Assembly: GCF_008634025.1 (NCBI RefSeq)
Contig: NZ_PDCM01000001.1
Span: 800,501 to 864,500 of the forward strand
DNA: 64,000 nt
Source: Streptomyces albofaciens JCM 4342
GTDB lineage: Bacteria; Actinomycetota; Actinomycetes; Streptomycetales; Streptomycetaceae
Reading direction: 5' to 3'
Shown here: positions 26,532-35,211 of the stretch, one piece after another
Position numbering within the stretch: the stretch's first letter is position 1
Layout: each line of letters starts with the position of its first letter
Made by a program: the position numbers and the translations under genes
Notes under the pieces: model-generated
What the model saw: the letters and a program-made list of their open reading frames with translations, nothing else
The model's database searches: none
Told to the model about the DNA's origin: nothing

Positions 26532-26849
26532 CTAATCCGCACACGGTGCGTGAAGCGTCTGGTTCAGCCGTCGCCCCCGGCTGTCGGCTACGCGGACGGC
26601 GTCGGTCAGTGACTCGGTGAGCCGGTTGGTGATGAACAGCAGCTCTGTGGGGCTGAGCGGTTCGGGGCGGTTCAGACTCGCTCGCGAGTGGTCCAACACC
26701 TGGATCGCGGTGCACAGTTGCATCTCTTCCAGCTCGTCCGCGAAGTCGGACACGAGGCCACGGCCGTCCCCGATCACGTAACAGGGCTTGCCGTCCTGAT
26801 TGGCCCAGGGGAGGAGGCGGGGCTCGTCGGGGTGGTCTTTCGTCGTCAT
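26532..26849 (-). CDS. Small protein of unknown function beside the XRE/DUF397 pair
   Basis: A 105-residue soluble, acidic protein without recognised motifs beyond a predicted alpha/beta pattern (KPCYVIGDGRGLVSDFADELEEMQL). It is divergent from the XRE regulator. Small proteins at this position are common in the Streptomyces whiJ/abaA-type loci that combine an XRE regulator, DUF397 and a small partner, so a role in that regulatory set is a reasonable inference. Confidence 0.6.
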   Translation of the reverse strand: MTTKDHPDEPRLLPWANQDGKPCYVIGDGRGLVSDFADELEEMQLCTAIQVLDHSRASLNRPEPLSPTELLFITNRLTESLTDAVRVADSRGRRLNQTLHAPCAD

Positions 26850-26931
26850 GACAACAAGGGTCGGCTCGTGTGCGTAGCGTCACCAGATGGCAGCGGTCCA
26901 CACCCGGTTTGTAGGGAGGAAGTCGATCATC

Positions 26932-27747
26932 GTGATGGAGCGTATTGAGCCGTCGGCCGCGCGTACACACGTCGGTGGGCTCATCAAGATCTGTCGGCAG
27001 CGGGTCGGTATGACGCAGAAGGTTCTGGCCAAGGAGACGCACGTCTCGGAATCGCTGGAGGGCGCGTACGAAAGGGGTGAGCGGATTCCGAGTGCGGGTT
27101 TCCTGATTGACGCGGATCGGCTCACGGTGGCCGACGGAACCCTGGAATCGTGTGTGGAGCTGATGGAACAGGAGCCGAGCCGGGCGCAATTCCTGGAGTG
27201 GCAATTGCTGGAGGCCGAAGCGCTCAGCATTGGTGGGTACCTGGCGATGGTGATCCCCGGTCTCCTGCAAACACCGGACTACATCCGCGCCCTTCACCGG
27301 TCGCGGGTCCCGGCGCTGCGTAGGGGAGACATCGACGAGCTGGCTCAGGAACGGCTGGAGCGCCAGGCAGTGCTGCTACGGGAGCCCGCGCCGACCGTGA
27401 GTTTTGTGATCGAGGAAGGGGTGCTCCACCGGCCGCTGGGCGGGGACGAGGTGCTGAAGGCGGCCCTGCTGCACGCGGCGGCCACTGCCCGCGAACTACC
27501 GCACGTAACGCTGCAAGTGATGCCTACCGTCACGCCTACGCACGCTGGGCTGACTGGTCCGCTGGAGTTGCTGTTCTCGCCGGATGGACGGGAGAGCATC
27601 TTCTTGGAAGGGCAGGACCGGAGTAGGTTGCTCACCAGGCCAGTTGAAGCCGCCCATCACAGGGAACGGTACGGGGCACTCCGCGCGGAGGCTCTGTCGC
27701 CAGGGAAGTCCCTGGAACTGATCGAAAAGGTAGCAGGTGAGCTATGA
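26932..27747 (+). CDS. XRE-family transcriptional regulator with DUF5753 domain (WhiJ-like)
   Basis: About 271 residues: an N-terminal helix-turn-helix (VGGLIKICRQRVGMTQKVLAKETHVSESLEGAYERGERIPS, about 13-53), then the DUF5753 domain (QLLEAEALSIGGYLAMVIPGLLQTPDYIRAL...PHVTLQVMP). In Streptomyces these proteins act with small DUF397 partners in developmental and antibiotic control. GTG at 26932 is chosen because GGGAGGA lies 11 bases upstream; ATG at 26935 is equally possible. The recognition helix reads TQKVLAKETHVSES, slightly diverged from the usual SQEELA. The stop overlaps the DUF397 start (ATGA). Confidence 0.85.
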   Translation: MMERIEPSAARTHVGGLIKICRQRVGMTQKVLAKETHVSESLEGAYERGERIPSAGFLIDADRLTVADGTLESCVELMEQEPSRAQFLEWQLLEAEALSIGGYLAMVIPGLLQTPDYIRALHRSRVPALRRGDIDELAQERLERQAVLLREPAPTVSFVIEEGVLHRPLGGDEVLKAALLHAAATARELPHVTLQVMPTVTPTHAGLTGPLELLFSPDGRESIFLEGQDRSRLLTRPVEAAHHRERYGALRAEALSPGKSLELIEKVAGEL

Positions 27748-27920
27748 GCGCCGAATTGGCGTGGATCAAGAGCAGTTACAGCCTCAATGAAGGCGGTTCA
27801 TGCGTCGAAGTAGCCCCGACCCCCACCACCATCCACATACGCGACTCCAAGAACAAACCCGGCCCGTCCCTCGCCGTACCCCCCACCGCCTGGGCGGAGT
27901 TCCTCCGCCTCATCGTCTGA
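27744..27920 (+). CDS. DUF397 small regulatory partner
   Basis: A 58-residue protein (MSAELAWIKSSYSLNEGGSC, then VEVAP...IHIRDSKNKPGPSLAVPPTAWAEFLRLI) with the standard DUF397 layout. It is translationally coupled to the XRE gene by an ATGA overlap. Proteins of this family (BldB/WhiJ-associated) modulate the DNA binding of the paired XRE regulator. Confidence 0.88.
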   Translation: MSAELAWIKSSYSLNEGGSCVEVAPTPTTIHIRDSKNKPGPSLAVPPTAWAEFLRLIV

Positions 27921-27938
27921 CGTGCTCGGTGGCGTACG

Positions 27939-28574
27939 TCATTTCCTGGGGCTGGACTCGACGTACTCGGTGACGCGTTCGTTCATGGCCTGTAGGCGCT
28001 CGTCCCACGAGAAGATGCGGCGCATGTCGTAGCCGCCCGCCTCGACCGGCTCCCAGGCGATCACGTCCCGGCCCGCCAGCTCCACCGACCGGACGCGGTT
28101 CGAGACGCCCAGGATCTGGGTGAGTACTCCGTCCTTGACGGTGAAGGCCCACAGGGACACCCAGCTGCCGCCCGTGTCGACGGCCAGCAGCAGGTCGTCC
28201 TTGCCGTCACCGTTCAGGTCCCGGTAGCGGGGGGCCTGTACGGCGCACGGCCGCTGCCCGATGGCGCGGCACTCCTTGATCTTCTTCGCCGTGTCGTCCG
28301 ACGGGTCCATCGGCTCGGCCGCGCCGCGGGCGATGGTGAGCGGCGCGACCTGGTGGATGTCGCCGGACGGTACGCGCGGCAGCGCCCGCAGCGGCATCGG
28401 CCGGCCGGCGGAGTTGGGCGGGCCCAGGGGCTCGGGGGGCTTGCTGCCGGTCCACACCCGTTCGGGAGCGCTGGCCGCCGGGGTGCGTCCGGCGCTCTTC
28501 GGGTCGCCGGTCGCGGCGCAGCCGCCCAGCAGCACGGACGCGCATACGAGGGCGAGCGTCAGGGGCCGGCGCAT
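27939..28574 (-). CDS. Secreted lipoprotein with an FG-GAP-like calcium motif
   Basis: The 211-residue protein has a type II signal peptide with lipobox LLGGC (Cys19), a Pro/Ser-rich linker, and a C-terminal domain containing YRDLNGDGKDDLLLAVD. That DxNxDGxxD loop resembles FG-GAP/EF-type calcium sites. Cys residues in KECRAIGQRPCAV may form a disulfide. It is likely anchored to the outer face of the membrane; the function is unknown. It is convergent with the DUF397 gene, 18 bp away. Confidence 0.72.
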   Translation of the reverse strand: MRRPLTLALVCASVLLGGCAATGDPKSAGRTPAASAPERVWTGSKPPEPLGPPNSAGRPMPLRALPRVPSGDIHQVAPLTIARGAAEPMDPSDDTAKKIKECRAIGQRPCAVQAPRYRDLNGDGKDDLLLAVDTGGSWVSLWAFTVKDGVLTQILGVSNRVRSVELAGRDVIAWEPVEAGGYDMRRIFSWDERLQAMNERVTEYVESSPRK

Positions 28575-28999
28575 CGGTGGGCCATTTCCGGTGGGTACGT
28601 CATTCCGGTCGGTACGTCATTTCCGTCGGGCCCGGCAGGGCGGGGGCGGGCAGGGCGAAGGCGGGCAAGGGCCACACCGCACATGATGTTGGCTGCCCGT
28701 TATCGCGGCAATTCGGTGCGAGGGTGACGTAACGACACGGCTCGGGGACCGGCCGGGCGGCGGGCGGGACGGCTGTGTGCGCTTGATGGTGGCTGCCCTT
28801 TGTTGCAGGGCCTCGGCGAAGACGTAACGGGGTGCCGTAGACGGGCGTGCAGTGGTGTTACGGAGGCTCCCGTAGGTTCCCGTAGACCCTGGCTCGGCCC
28901 CGGGCCCATGTAGGACACATTCCGTCCTGCATGGCGTCTAGCGTCGGAGGTACGGGTCAGCGCGGCCGGTCGGCCGCCCCGTACCGTGAGGAGCAGGTC
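28575..28999. other. Divergent intergenic region between lipoprotein and VOC gene
   Basis: About 425 bases without a gene. Near the VOC start, AGGAC-acattcc-GTCCT (28914-28930) forms a short inverted repeat. No regulon operator is present. Confidence 0.45.
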
Positions 29000-29851
29000 A
29001 TGAGCCGTGTCACCGGCAACCAGCCCGAGGGAACGCCCACCTGGATCGAGCTGACCGTGCCCGACCTGGACCGGGCCATGGACTTCTACGGAGCGCTGTT
29101 CGGCTGGACGTACGAGACGGAGGCGACAGGGACAGCGAAGGCGACAGGGACAGCGGAGACGACAGGAGCGGCGGAGACGACAGGGGCGGCGGAGGCGACA
29201 GGGGCCGCGGAGGGGACGGCGCACGGTCGGTACGCCGTCGGGCTGGTGGACGGGCGGCGCGCTGCGGGGCTCATGGAGCGGCCCGGCGCGACGGGCGGCG
29301 CGTGGCTCATGTACATGGCGACCGACGACTGCGACGGCGCGGCCAAGCGGATCGCGGACGCGGGCGGCCGGGTGCTGTGGGGGCCGGTGGAGATCCGGGA
29401 CCATGGCCGGGCCGCGATCGCCGAGGACGCCGTGGGCGCGCAGTTCGGGCTGTGGCAGGGCCGCGCCCGCCTCGGCTGCGAGGTCGTCAACGAGCCCAAC
29501 TCCCTCGTACGCAACGACCTGATCGCCCCGGACCCCGCCCCCGCCCGCGACTTCTACGCGGCCGTCTTCGGCTACACGCTGGACTCCAACCCCGATCTGC
29601 CGGACGTCGACTTCACCTTCCTGCGCCGGCCGGACGGGCACGAGATCGGCGGCATCATGGGGGATCCGTCCGCGGGGGCGGCGGGCTGGGGGACGCTCTT
29701 CGAGGTCGCGGACACGGACGCGGCGGTGGCGCGGGCGGTCGCGGCCGGTGGTACGGCGGGCGAGCCGGAGGACAACGTCTACGTGCGGCAGGCGCGGATC
29801 ACCGACCCGTTCGGCACCGAGTTCGTGATCGGGGCGCGGCCGAAGGCGTGA
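29000..29851 (+). CDS. VOC-family protein with two glyoxalase-like domains
   Basis: The 283-residue protein contains two beta-alpha-beta-beta-beta modules, each opening with a family signature: TWIELTVPDLDRAMDFYGALFGW and APDPAPARDFYAAVFGY. A six-residue repeat (TGAAET-like, about residues 38-70), encoded by 18-bp DNA units, interrupts the first module. The ATG is preceded by GAGGAG. A paralogue without the repeat lies at 40153-40917. The substrate is unknown; family members include hydroxylases, dioxygenases and resistance proteins. Confidence 0.78.
   Translation: MSRVTGNQPEGTPTWIELTVPDLDRAMDFYGALFGWTYETEATGTAKATGTAETTGAAETTGAAEATGAAEGTAHGRYAVGLVDGRRAAGLMERPGATGGAWLMYMATDDCDGAAKRIADAGGRVLWGPVEIRDHGRAAIAEDAVGAQFGLWQGRARLGCEVVNEPNSLVRNDLIAPDPAPARDFYAAVFGYTLDSNPDLPDVDFTFLRRPDGHEIGGIMGDPSAGAAGWGTLFEVADTDAAVARAVAAGGTAGEPEDNVYVRQARITDPFGTEFVIGARPKA
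29120..29220 (+). repeat. 18-bp in-frame tandem repeats in a VOC gene
   Basis: About five imperfect copies of an 18-bp unit (gacaggggcggcggaggc type) encode six-residue units TGAAET/TGAAEA. The paralogue at 40153 lacks this segment, so it is a local expansion. Confidence 0.72.
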
Positions 29852-29896
29852 GTCCGTGACGCGCGCCCCCACACGCCCCGCGCAGTCCACCTCGCG

Positions 29897-30478
29897 CTAC
29901 GCCAGTATCTCGCGCGTCCACGCTGTCAGGCCCGCGACGAAGCCCTCGCGGTCGCGCGGCGACAGGGTGTCGAGGGCGCGCAGCAGCGGCTCGGAGCGGG
30001 TGGCGATGAAACGCTCGATCGCGGGGCGGTAGTCGGCGGACAGGGAGACGAGGACCCGGCGGCGGTTGGCCGGGTCCTCGTTGCGTTCCACGATGCCGGC
30101 CCGGTTCAGGGCGCCGACCAGCTCGGACGCGGTCGGCAGGGAGACCCGCAGGCGCCGGGCCAGCTCGCCGACGGTCAGCTCGCCCGCGAGGAGCTGCGGC
30201 AGCACCGCTCCGTGGCGCGGGGTGAGGCGGTGCGCCTTCATCGTGCCGAGCAGCGGCTCGGGCATGGCGCCCTCGACGAGCCCCTTGCGGAAGTACGGGG
30301 CGAGCAGCGGAATCAGGCCGACGACCGCTACGTCGGCGGGGGCCGGTACGCGGAGGGAGCTGCCGTCGGGCTGTACGCCGGCCCGCGTATCGGCCTGTAT
30401 GTCGGCCTGCGTACCGGCCTGTTCGGTGGGGTGCCCGGCGGGGTGCCCGGCGTTTTCGGCCCGAGGAGCGTGCGGCAT
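29897..30478 (-). CDS. MarR-family transcriptional regulator
   Basis: A 193-residue protein whose first 45 residues are a disordered, repeat-like tail (QADIQADTRAGVQ), followed by a winged helix: LTVGELARRLRVSLPTASELVGALNRAGIVERNEDPANRRRVLVSLS. The recognition helix and the Asp/Arg wing are intact. It is divergent from the questin-oxidase-family gene, and a 16-bp palindrome (30495-30510) lies between them, so it probably controls that gene and itself. Confidence 0.83.
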   Translation of the reverse strand: MPHAPRAENAGHPAGHPTEQAGTQADIQADTRAGVQPDGSSLRVPAPADVAVVGLIPLLAPYFRKGLVEGAMPEPLLGTMKAHRLTPRHGAVLPQLLAGELTVGELARRLRVSLPTASELVGALNRAGIVERNEDPANRRRVLVSLSADYRPAIERFIATRSEPLLRALDTLSPRDREGFVAGLTAWTREILA

Positions 30479-30494
30479 ACTGCGAGTCTAGATG

Positions 30495-30510
30495 GTTTGG
30501 GTTTCCAAAC
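30495..30510. promoter_or_regulatory. Likely MarR operator GTTTGG-gttt-CCAAAC
   Basis: A perfect 6-bp inverted repeat around four bases, in the 66-bp divergent spacer between the MarR gene and the questin-oxidase-family gene. Size and place fit a MarR binding site. Confidence 0.65.
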
Positions 30511-30544
30511 TGTTGGGATCGCGACCTCCGGAAGGAGCAGGCGC

Positions 30545-31699
30545 ATGCCGTCGATCAGCTATCACGACGCGGTCAACGAAGCCCTGGAGCGTATGGACGA
30601 CCTGGGGTACGAACGGGGCACCGGGGTGGACCTGGCCAATCACGGACCGATGGGCGCCGAGGCCCTGGCGGTGCTCGGATACGAGGGCGAGGTGGCCGGG
30701 TGGGTGGAGCGCTACCGGGTCGCGATGCCCCACCACGAGCCGCCCGCCGCCCGTTTCCCGCTCGACCCCGGCGACGAGAGTTCCTGGCGGCCGGCGCTCG
30801 GCGCGTTCGACCGGGCCGGTGACTGGGAGCGGCTGTTCCTGCGGGAACTGGCCGGTGCCCCGTGGCGCGATGTGCTCGCCCGCTGGTGGCCGCGCCTGCT
30901 GCCGGGGCTCTTCGCGGGGCTGACGCACGGGCTGATCCGTACGGCGCATGCGGTACGCGCCCTGTACGGAGCGGCCGACGGCGAGCCGACACAGTTCCAG
31001 CTCACCGAGCTGGCGCGCGGGTTGGCGTACTGGGCGGCCCGCTACACGGCCCTCCCCGGGCAGGCGCGGCTGCGCGGCTCGTACGACCTGGCGGGGGCGA
31101 TCGCGGCGCTGCCGCGCGTACCGGGTGACGGCGGGCCGATGCATCCGGGCGTCGCGCGCGACCGGCTGGCGCGCCTCGCCGACCTGCCGGGCTACGGCGA
31201 GGCGCTGGACGCGCTGGCCGTCGAGCACGCGCCGTACCTGCTGAGCGAGATGACGGCCCAGTTCTCCGACGTGTACCTGAGCCACGACGAGGTCTTTCCG
31301 GTGCCGCTGATCCACGGCGTCACCGCGCCCGCCGCCGCACGGCTCGTGCTGCCGCACCTGCCCGCCGACCAGTACGAACCGACGCTGGCCGCGCTGTGGC
31401 AGGTCCACACGGCGCTGCTGCTCGCCTTCACGACGAGCCGGCGCGGGGAGGGGACGGGGGCCTGGCGGAGCGAACTGTCCGCCGAAACGTCCGCCGTAAC
31501 GCCCGCCGAAACGTCCGCCGAACTGTCCGACGGACTGCCGTCGTTGGATGAACTGGACGCGCGGGCCGTGGAGCACGGGGACGAGCACGTCCTGAAGTTC
31601 ACCGAGGCGTGCCGCCGGGAGTACGCGCTGCGGCCCGATCCGCGGTTCCGGGCGGCGGTGGCGGTGGCGCAGCGGCGGATCGCGCCGCTGGGGAAGTGA
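30545..31699 (+). CDS. Questin oxidase family protein
   Basis: The 384-residue protein shows the questin-oxidase-family pattern, with NHGPMGAEALAVLG (near residue 33) and FAGLTHGLIRTAHAVRAL (near 126), His-rich helices resembling those of fungal anthraquinone ring-cleaving (Baeyer-Villiger-type) oxidases. Bacterial members are common and functionally uncharacterised. A Thr/Ser/Ala-rich repeat (ETSAxxxA) at about 312-335 is another local expansion. GAAGGAG precedes the ATG. It is divergent from a MarR regulator, so it may be induced by an aromatic compound. Confidence 0.75.
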   Translation: MPSISYHDAVNEALERMDDLGYERGTGVDLANHGPMGAEALAVLGYEGEVAGWVERYRVAMPHHEPPAARFPLDPGDESSWRPALGAFDRAGDWERLFLRELAGAPWRDVLARWWPRLLPGLFAGLTHGLIRTAHAVRALYGAADGEPTQFQLTELARGLAYWAARYTALPGQARLRGSYDLAGAIAALPRVPGDGGPMHPGVARDRLARLADLPGYGEALDALAVEHAPYLLSEMTAQFSDVYLSHDEVFPVPLIHGVTAPAAARLVLPHLPADQYEPTLAALWQVHTALLLAFTTSRRGEGTGAWRSELSAETSAVTPAETSAELSDGLPSLDELDARAVEHGDEHVLKFTEACRREYALRPDPRFRAAVAVAQRRIAPLGK

Positions 31700-31704
31700 G
31701 GCGG

Positions 31705-31736
31705 GGCGGGACGACCGGGCGGCCGGTCGTCCCGCC
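31705..31736. terminator. Bidirectional terminator with a perfect 14-bp stem
   Basis: ggcgggacgaccgg (31705-31718) pairs perfectly with ccggtcgtcccgcc (31723-31736) around a four-base loop. It lies exactly between two convergent genes. Confidence 0.88.
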
Positions 31737-31750
31737 GTAGCCGTAGGGGA

Positions 31751-32767
31751 TCAGCCGCGCTCGGTGGCGGCCGTACGGCGACGGCCGGCGAGCACCAGGC
31801 CCGCACCGGCGGCGACCGCGACGGCGGCGCCGCCGACGGCCCACGGGGTGGCGGGGCTGACACCGGTGGCGGCCAGGGAGGCGCCGCCGGACGTGGACTT
31901 CACGGCGTTGCCGGACACGGTGACCGAGGAGGTGGTGCCGTGCTCGCCGCCGGTACGGACGTCAGCGGCGGGCGTGACGTCCTTGCCGTCCGTGCCCGAG
32001 CCGCCCTTGCCGTCCGTGCCCGAGCCGCCCTTGCCGCCGTCCTCGGCGGCCTTCTCCTCGGTGGCCTCGTCCTTGGCCGCCTTGTCCTTCTCCGCCTTCT
32101 TCGCCTTCTCGGCCTTGTCCTTGGCGGCCTTCTCCTCTTCGGCCTTCTTCTTGTCGGCCTCGTCCTTGGCGCGGGCCTCGTACTGGCCCGCGTCGAGGAA
32201 GCGCTGGATGGCGTCGTCGCCTTCCTGGATCGCCTTGTGGGCGGCCTCCTGCACCGCGGGGCCGCCGATGCTGGAGATCTGCACCGCGAGGGTCCGATTG
32301 TCCCCCATCTGAGCCAGGCGGTACCCCGTTTCCAGGTAGTACACGCGGTCCTGCGGGGTGCCGTCCATCGCCTTGTCCACGGCCTCGCGGACGTTCCGGC
32401 CGACGTGCTTGCCGGACAGGGTCCGGATGACCGCCACGCGGTTGTCCTCGTCGCGCGCCCGGTACAGCCCCGTCTCCAGGAACCGGCGCACGTCCTCCGC
32501 CGTGCCGTTCAGCGCCTTCTCGGCCTCCCGGCGCACCCCGCGGCCGGAGTTCTTGTCGGAGGCGATCTGCGAGACCTTGATCCGGTCCTCCAGCTCGGAC
32601 CGGGCCTGCTGCTTCGCGGCCTCGTCCGGCTTCGCCTCCGAGCCCTGGTCCGGCGCCGACTTGGCCGCGGGCGGCGCCTCGGCGGCGACCGCGGGGGACG
32701 AGAAAAGGACGGCCGGCGCGACGGCGGCGGCCGCGAGGAAGGCCGTGAAACGGGCCTGCTTCTTCAT
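31751..32767 (-). CDS. Secreted ALF-repeat protein anchored by class E sortase
   Basis: The 338-residue protein has a Sec signal peptide (MKKQARFTAFLAAAAV...AVAA, about 1-29). Three ALF-type repeats follow at about 80-210, each with the pattern AL/AM-GT-x-x-D-x-x-x-FLETG/YLETG. Next is a charged Lys/Glu/Ala coiled stretch (DEADKKKAEEEKAAKD...), Gly/Ser repeats (GKGGSGTD twice), and the sorting signal LAATG followed by a hydrophobic helix and RRR. It is expected to be exported and linked to the cell wall. ATG at 32767 is preferred over 32833 because it starts the signal peptide. Confidence 0.82.
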   Translation of the reverse strand: MKKQARFTAFLAAAAVAPAVLFSSPAVAAEAPPAAKSAPDQGSEAKPDEAAKQQARSELEDRIKVSQIASDKNSGRGVRREAEKALNGTAEDVRRFLETGLYRARDEDNRVAVIRTLSGKHVGRNVREAVDKAMDGTPQDRVYYLETGYRLAQMGDNRTLAVQISSIGGPAVQEAAHKAIQEGDDAIQRFLDAGQYEARAKDEADKKKAEEEKAAKDKAEKAKKAEKDKAAKDEATEEKAAEDGGKGGSGTDGKGGSGTDGKDVTPAADVRTGGEHGTTSSVTVSGNAVKSTSGGASLAATGVSPATPWAVGGAAVAVAAGAGLVLAGRRRTAATERG

Positions 32768-32848
32768 ACGCTCACACTCGATTTTCCATGAATGCCCAAA
32801 AACGGCCTTAAGCGTACGGTGAGACGATCTCACCCGTACTGTCGGGGC

Positions 32849-33643
32849 ATGGAAAGTCCGCGATGCGTACGTGCCGAACTGCCCCTGGGCGGCCGCCGTC
32901 TCTCCTATCTGGACTTCGGCCCCGCCACCGGAAAACCCCTACTCGCCCTGCACGGGCATTTCTCCGAAGGCCGCGAGTTCACCGCGCTGGCCGCCGAACT
33001 CGCCCCGGAATGGCGGGTGATCGCTCCCGACCAGCGTGGCCACGGCGAGTCGGGCCGCGCCCCGGACTACTCCCGTGAGGGCTATGTCGCCGACGCCGTG
33101 GCCCTGCTCGACCACCTCGGCCTGCCGTCCGCCGTCGTGCTCGGCCACTCCATGGGCGGCAAGAACGCGTACCACCTGGCCGCCCGGCACCCCGGCCGGA
33201 TACGCGCCCTCGTCAACGTGGACGACCCGGTCGTCATCACGGACACCGGCCCGAGCGGCATCTCCTTCTGCCTCGACTGGCCGCGGCAGGCGCCGACCAG
33301 GCAGGCGCTGCTCGACGGGCTCGGCGAGGCGGCGCCGATCGCCGGGAAATGGCCGCGGCAACAGCCGGACGGCAGCTGGCGGTTGCCGTTCGTCCCGGAG
33401 GACGTCGTCGCGTCCGATCTCGCCGTACGGGGGAATCACTGGGCGGTCTGGCTGGGCAGCGACTGCCCGGCCCTGCTTGTCCACGGCCGTACGAGTTTCC
33501 TGCTGTCCCCGGAGCTGGCCCGCGAAATGGCCGAACGCCGACCGCATACCCGCCGGGTCGAATTGGACGCCGGGCACTTCATCCCGAGCGAGGATCCGGA
33601 CGGGCTGGCCGCGGCCGTACGGGAATTCCTCGCCACCCTCTGA
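32849..33643 (+). CDS. Alpha/beta hydrolase
   Basis: The 264-residue protein has the full hydrolase triad region: oxyanion LLALHGHFSEG (near 31), nucleophile VLGHSMGGKNAY (Ser near 95), and the C-terminal acid/His pair ending DAGHFIPSEDP. It is close to haloalkane dehalogenase/esterase-type soluble hydrolases; the substrate is unknown. The ATG at 32849 is preceded by GGGG. It is divergent from the wall protein. Confidence 0.82.
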   Translation: MESPRCVRAELPLGGRRLSYLDFGPATGKPLLALHGHFSEGREFTALAAELAPEWRVIAPDQRGHGESGRAPDYSREGYVADAVALLDHLGLPSAVVLGHSMGGKNAYHLAARHPGRIRALVNVDDPVVITDTGPSGISFCLDWPRQAPTRQALLDGLGEAAPIAGKWPRQQPDGSWRLPFVPEDVVASDLAVRGNHWAVWLGSDCPALLVHGRTSFLLSPELAREMAERRPHTRRVELDAGHFIPSEDPDGLAAAVREFLATL

Positions 33644-33715
33644 CAACCGGACCGGAGGGACCCTTCACGTGGCCCATAGTGGACAACCGGGGGCATATCT
33701 CCGTAGGGTAAAGAA

Positions 33716-34411
33716 ATGGCAAACTTCGTTGAATGCATAACCGACCCGTCCCGCGCCGGTGAGCTGTGGTGCGGCGAGCGCACCGTCGCGGTCTTCGCCG
33801 CGCGCCCGCAGGGAGCCGTCGAAGGCTCCGTCGCGTTGCTCGACCTGGGCGCGCCCGATGCCGGGCTGCGCTTCGTCGCCGTACTCGACTGCGCGGAGGA
33901 CGAGCTGCTGGTCCCGCTGCTGCGGGAGGCGGCGGACGCGGTCCGCCGGGCGGGCGGTACGGCGCTGCGGTGGATCACGGAGGAGGCCACCAGTCCCGGC
34001 AAGGCCGCGGTGGAGCTGAACGCCATGGAGAGCGGCGAGGTCTACCGCTGGTGGCGGCGCGACCTGCCGGCCGGCGTCCCCGTGGGAGACGCGGCGGTAC
34101 GGCGGCTCCCCGCCGAGGAAGGGGACGAGGATGTGGCGTTCCGCATCGGCACGGACGAGGCCTGGTACGGCGTCGAGCTGACCGACACCCGCGCCCGCCT
34201 CGTCCACAACCGCGAAGCCGACAGCAACGCCGACGCGCTCACCGCCCTCACCGCCGCGGCGCTGCACACCCTCGACACGGACCACCCCGGCCTGCGCGCG
34301 GCCGAGGTCAACGCGGCCCCCGAGGACGAAGCACTCCACGCCGCCCTCCAGAGGCTGGGCTTCACCCCGACGACCGAACGCGCCGTGGAATACACGCTTC
34401 CGCTCGCGTAG
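33716..34411 (+). CDS. Uncharacterised protein, possibly GNAT-like
   Basis: A 231-residue soluble protein with no certain family. The C-terminal half (DALTALTAAALHTLDTDHPGLRAAEVNAAPEDEALHAALQRLGFTPTTERAVEYTLPL) ends like an acetyltransferase fold, with a residue pattern resembling the NxxAxxLYxxxGF motif. A degenerate GNAT fold is therefore possible, but the acetyl-CoA loop is not seen. It follows the hydrolase gene by 72 bp in the same direction. Confidence 0.6.
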   Translation: MANFVECITDPSRAGELWCGERTVAVFAARPQGAVEGSVALLDLGAPDAGLRFVAVLDCAEDELLVPLLREAADAVRRAGGTALRWITEEATSPGKAAVELNAMESGEVYRWWRRDLPAGVPVGDAAVRRLPAEEGDEDVAFRIGTDEAWYGVELTDTRARLVHNREADSNADALTALTAAALHTLDTDHPGLRAAEVNAAPEDEALHAALQRLGFTPTTERAVEYTLPLA

Positions 34412-34441
34412 CCGGGCCGGTACGAGCCCCTTCGGTCCGCT

Positions 34442-35017
34442 TCACGACACGGTGCGGCCCTGCGTACCGAGGTGCCCGTAGAGGTGCGGTTCGACGACGG
34501 TGGACAGGCCGTTGAGCAGCAGTTGCGCACTGCCGCGGAGGTGGGCGATGTCCTGTCCGCCGCCCGCGGTCGTGACGAGGAAGGCGTACTGCTCGGTCCA
34601 CTCCAGGCGGCACCCGCCGGGCCGCTCGGCGAGCTCGACCGTGGTCAGGGAGACCCAGCGGCGGACGTGGTTCACGTACGTCTCGTAGACGTGCACGATG
34701 CGTGTGCCGGGGACGATGTCGAGGAAGCGGGACCGGTACTCCAGGTGCTCCTCGACGCCCGAGACCCCGGTCGTGGCGCGCGCCAGTTCGCTGCCGCCGA
34801 CACGGAAGTCCAGCTCATGGTGCACGTCCTCGCGCCTGGCCGGCATGCGGAACCACCGGGTGCGCAGGGCCGGTTCGGCGAAGGCCGCGAAGACCCGGGC
34901 GGGCGGCACCGAGAAGTCCCGCGACAGGGAGAACGAGCCGTGCACGGCGCGTTGCCGCGCCGTGCCGGCGGAGGAAGGGTGCACATCGCTGCCTTGATCC
35001 ACATACCCGGAGTCCAT
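34442..35017 (-). CDS. SRPBCC/AHSA1-family protein
   Basis: The 191-residue protein contains the activator-of-Hsp90/polyketide-cyclase-like fold: FSLSRDFSVPPARVFAAFAEPALRTRWF (about 29-57), then HELDFRVGGSE, and a C-terminal helix HLRGSAQLLLNGLSTVVEPHLYG. Such domains bind hydrophobic ligands. There is no signal peptide. The first 25 residues are variable, so a later start cannot be excluded. The function is unknown. Confidence 0.75.
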   Translation of the reverse strand: MDSGYVDQGSDVHPSSAGTARQRAVHGSFSLSRDFSVPPARVFAAFAEPALRTRWFRMPARREDVHHELDFRVGGSELARATTGVSGVEEHLEYRSRFLDIVPGTRIVHVYETYVNHVRRWVSLTTVELAERPGGCRLEWTEQYAFLVTTAGGGQDIAHLRGSAQLLLNGLSTVVEPHLYGHLGTQGRTVS

Positions 35018-35082
35018 GCGCCGAGCCTACGGCCACGCGCCTGCGGCCTCCGGCGCGCCGGCCGGCCCCGGACGTGCCGGAT

Positions 35083-35104
35083 GTTAGCGAGACGTTAGCC
35101 GCAC
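35083..35104 (+). promoter_or_regulatory. 11-bp direct repeat (GTTAGCgagac-GTTAGCcgcac) upstream of a lipoprotein gene
   Basis: GTTAGC is repeated with an 11-bp period, one helical turn, 129 bp before the lipoprotein start. The same arrangement occurs before the lipoprotein gene at 50855. Period-11 direct repeats are typical of SARP and OmpR-type regulators. Confidence 0.5.
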
Positions 35105-35211
35105 GGCGGTGGTTCATCAGCGGGACCCGACAGCCTTGTTCCCACGAGCCGGAAACACCACTCGGTGACCCGGAAAGGCCAGGAAGCACCACTCGCAGAA
35201 CGGGGAAGAAC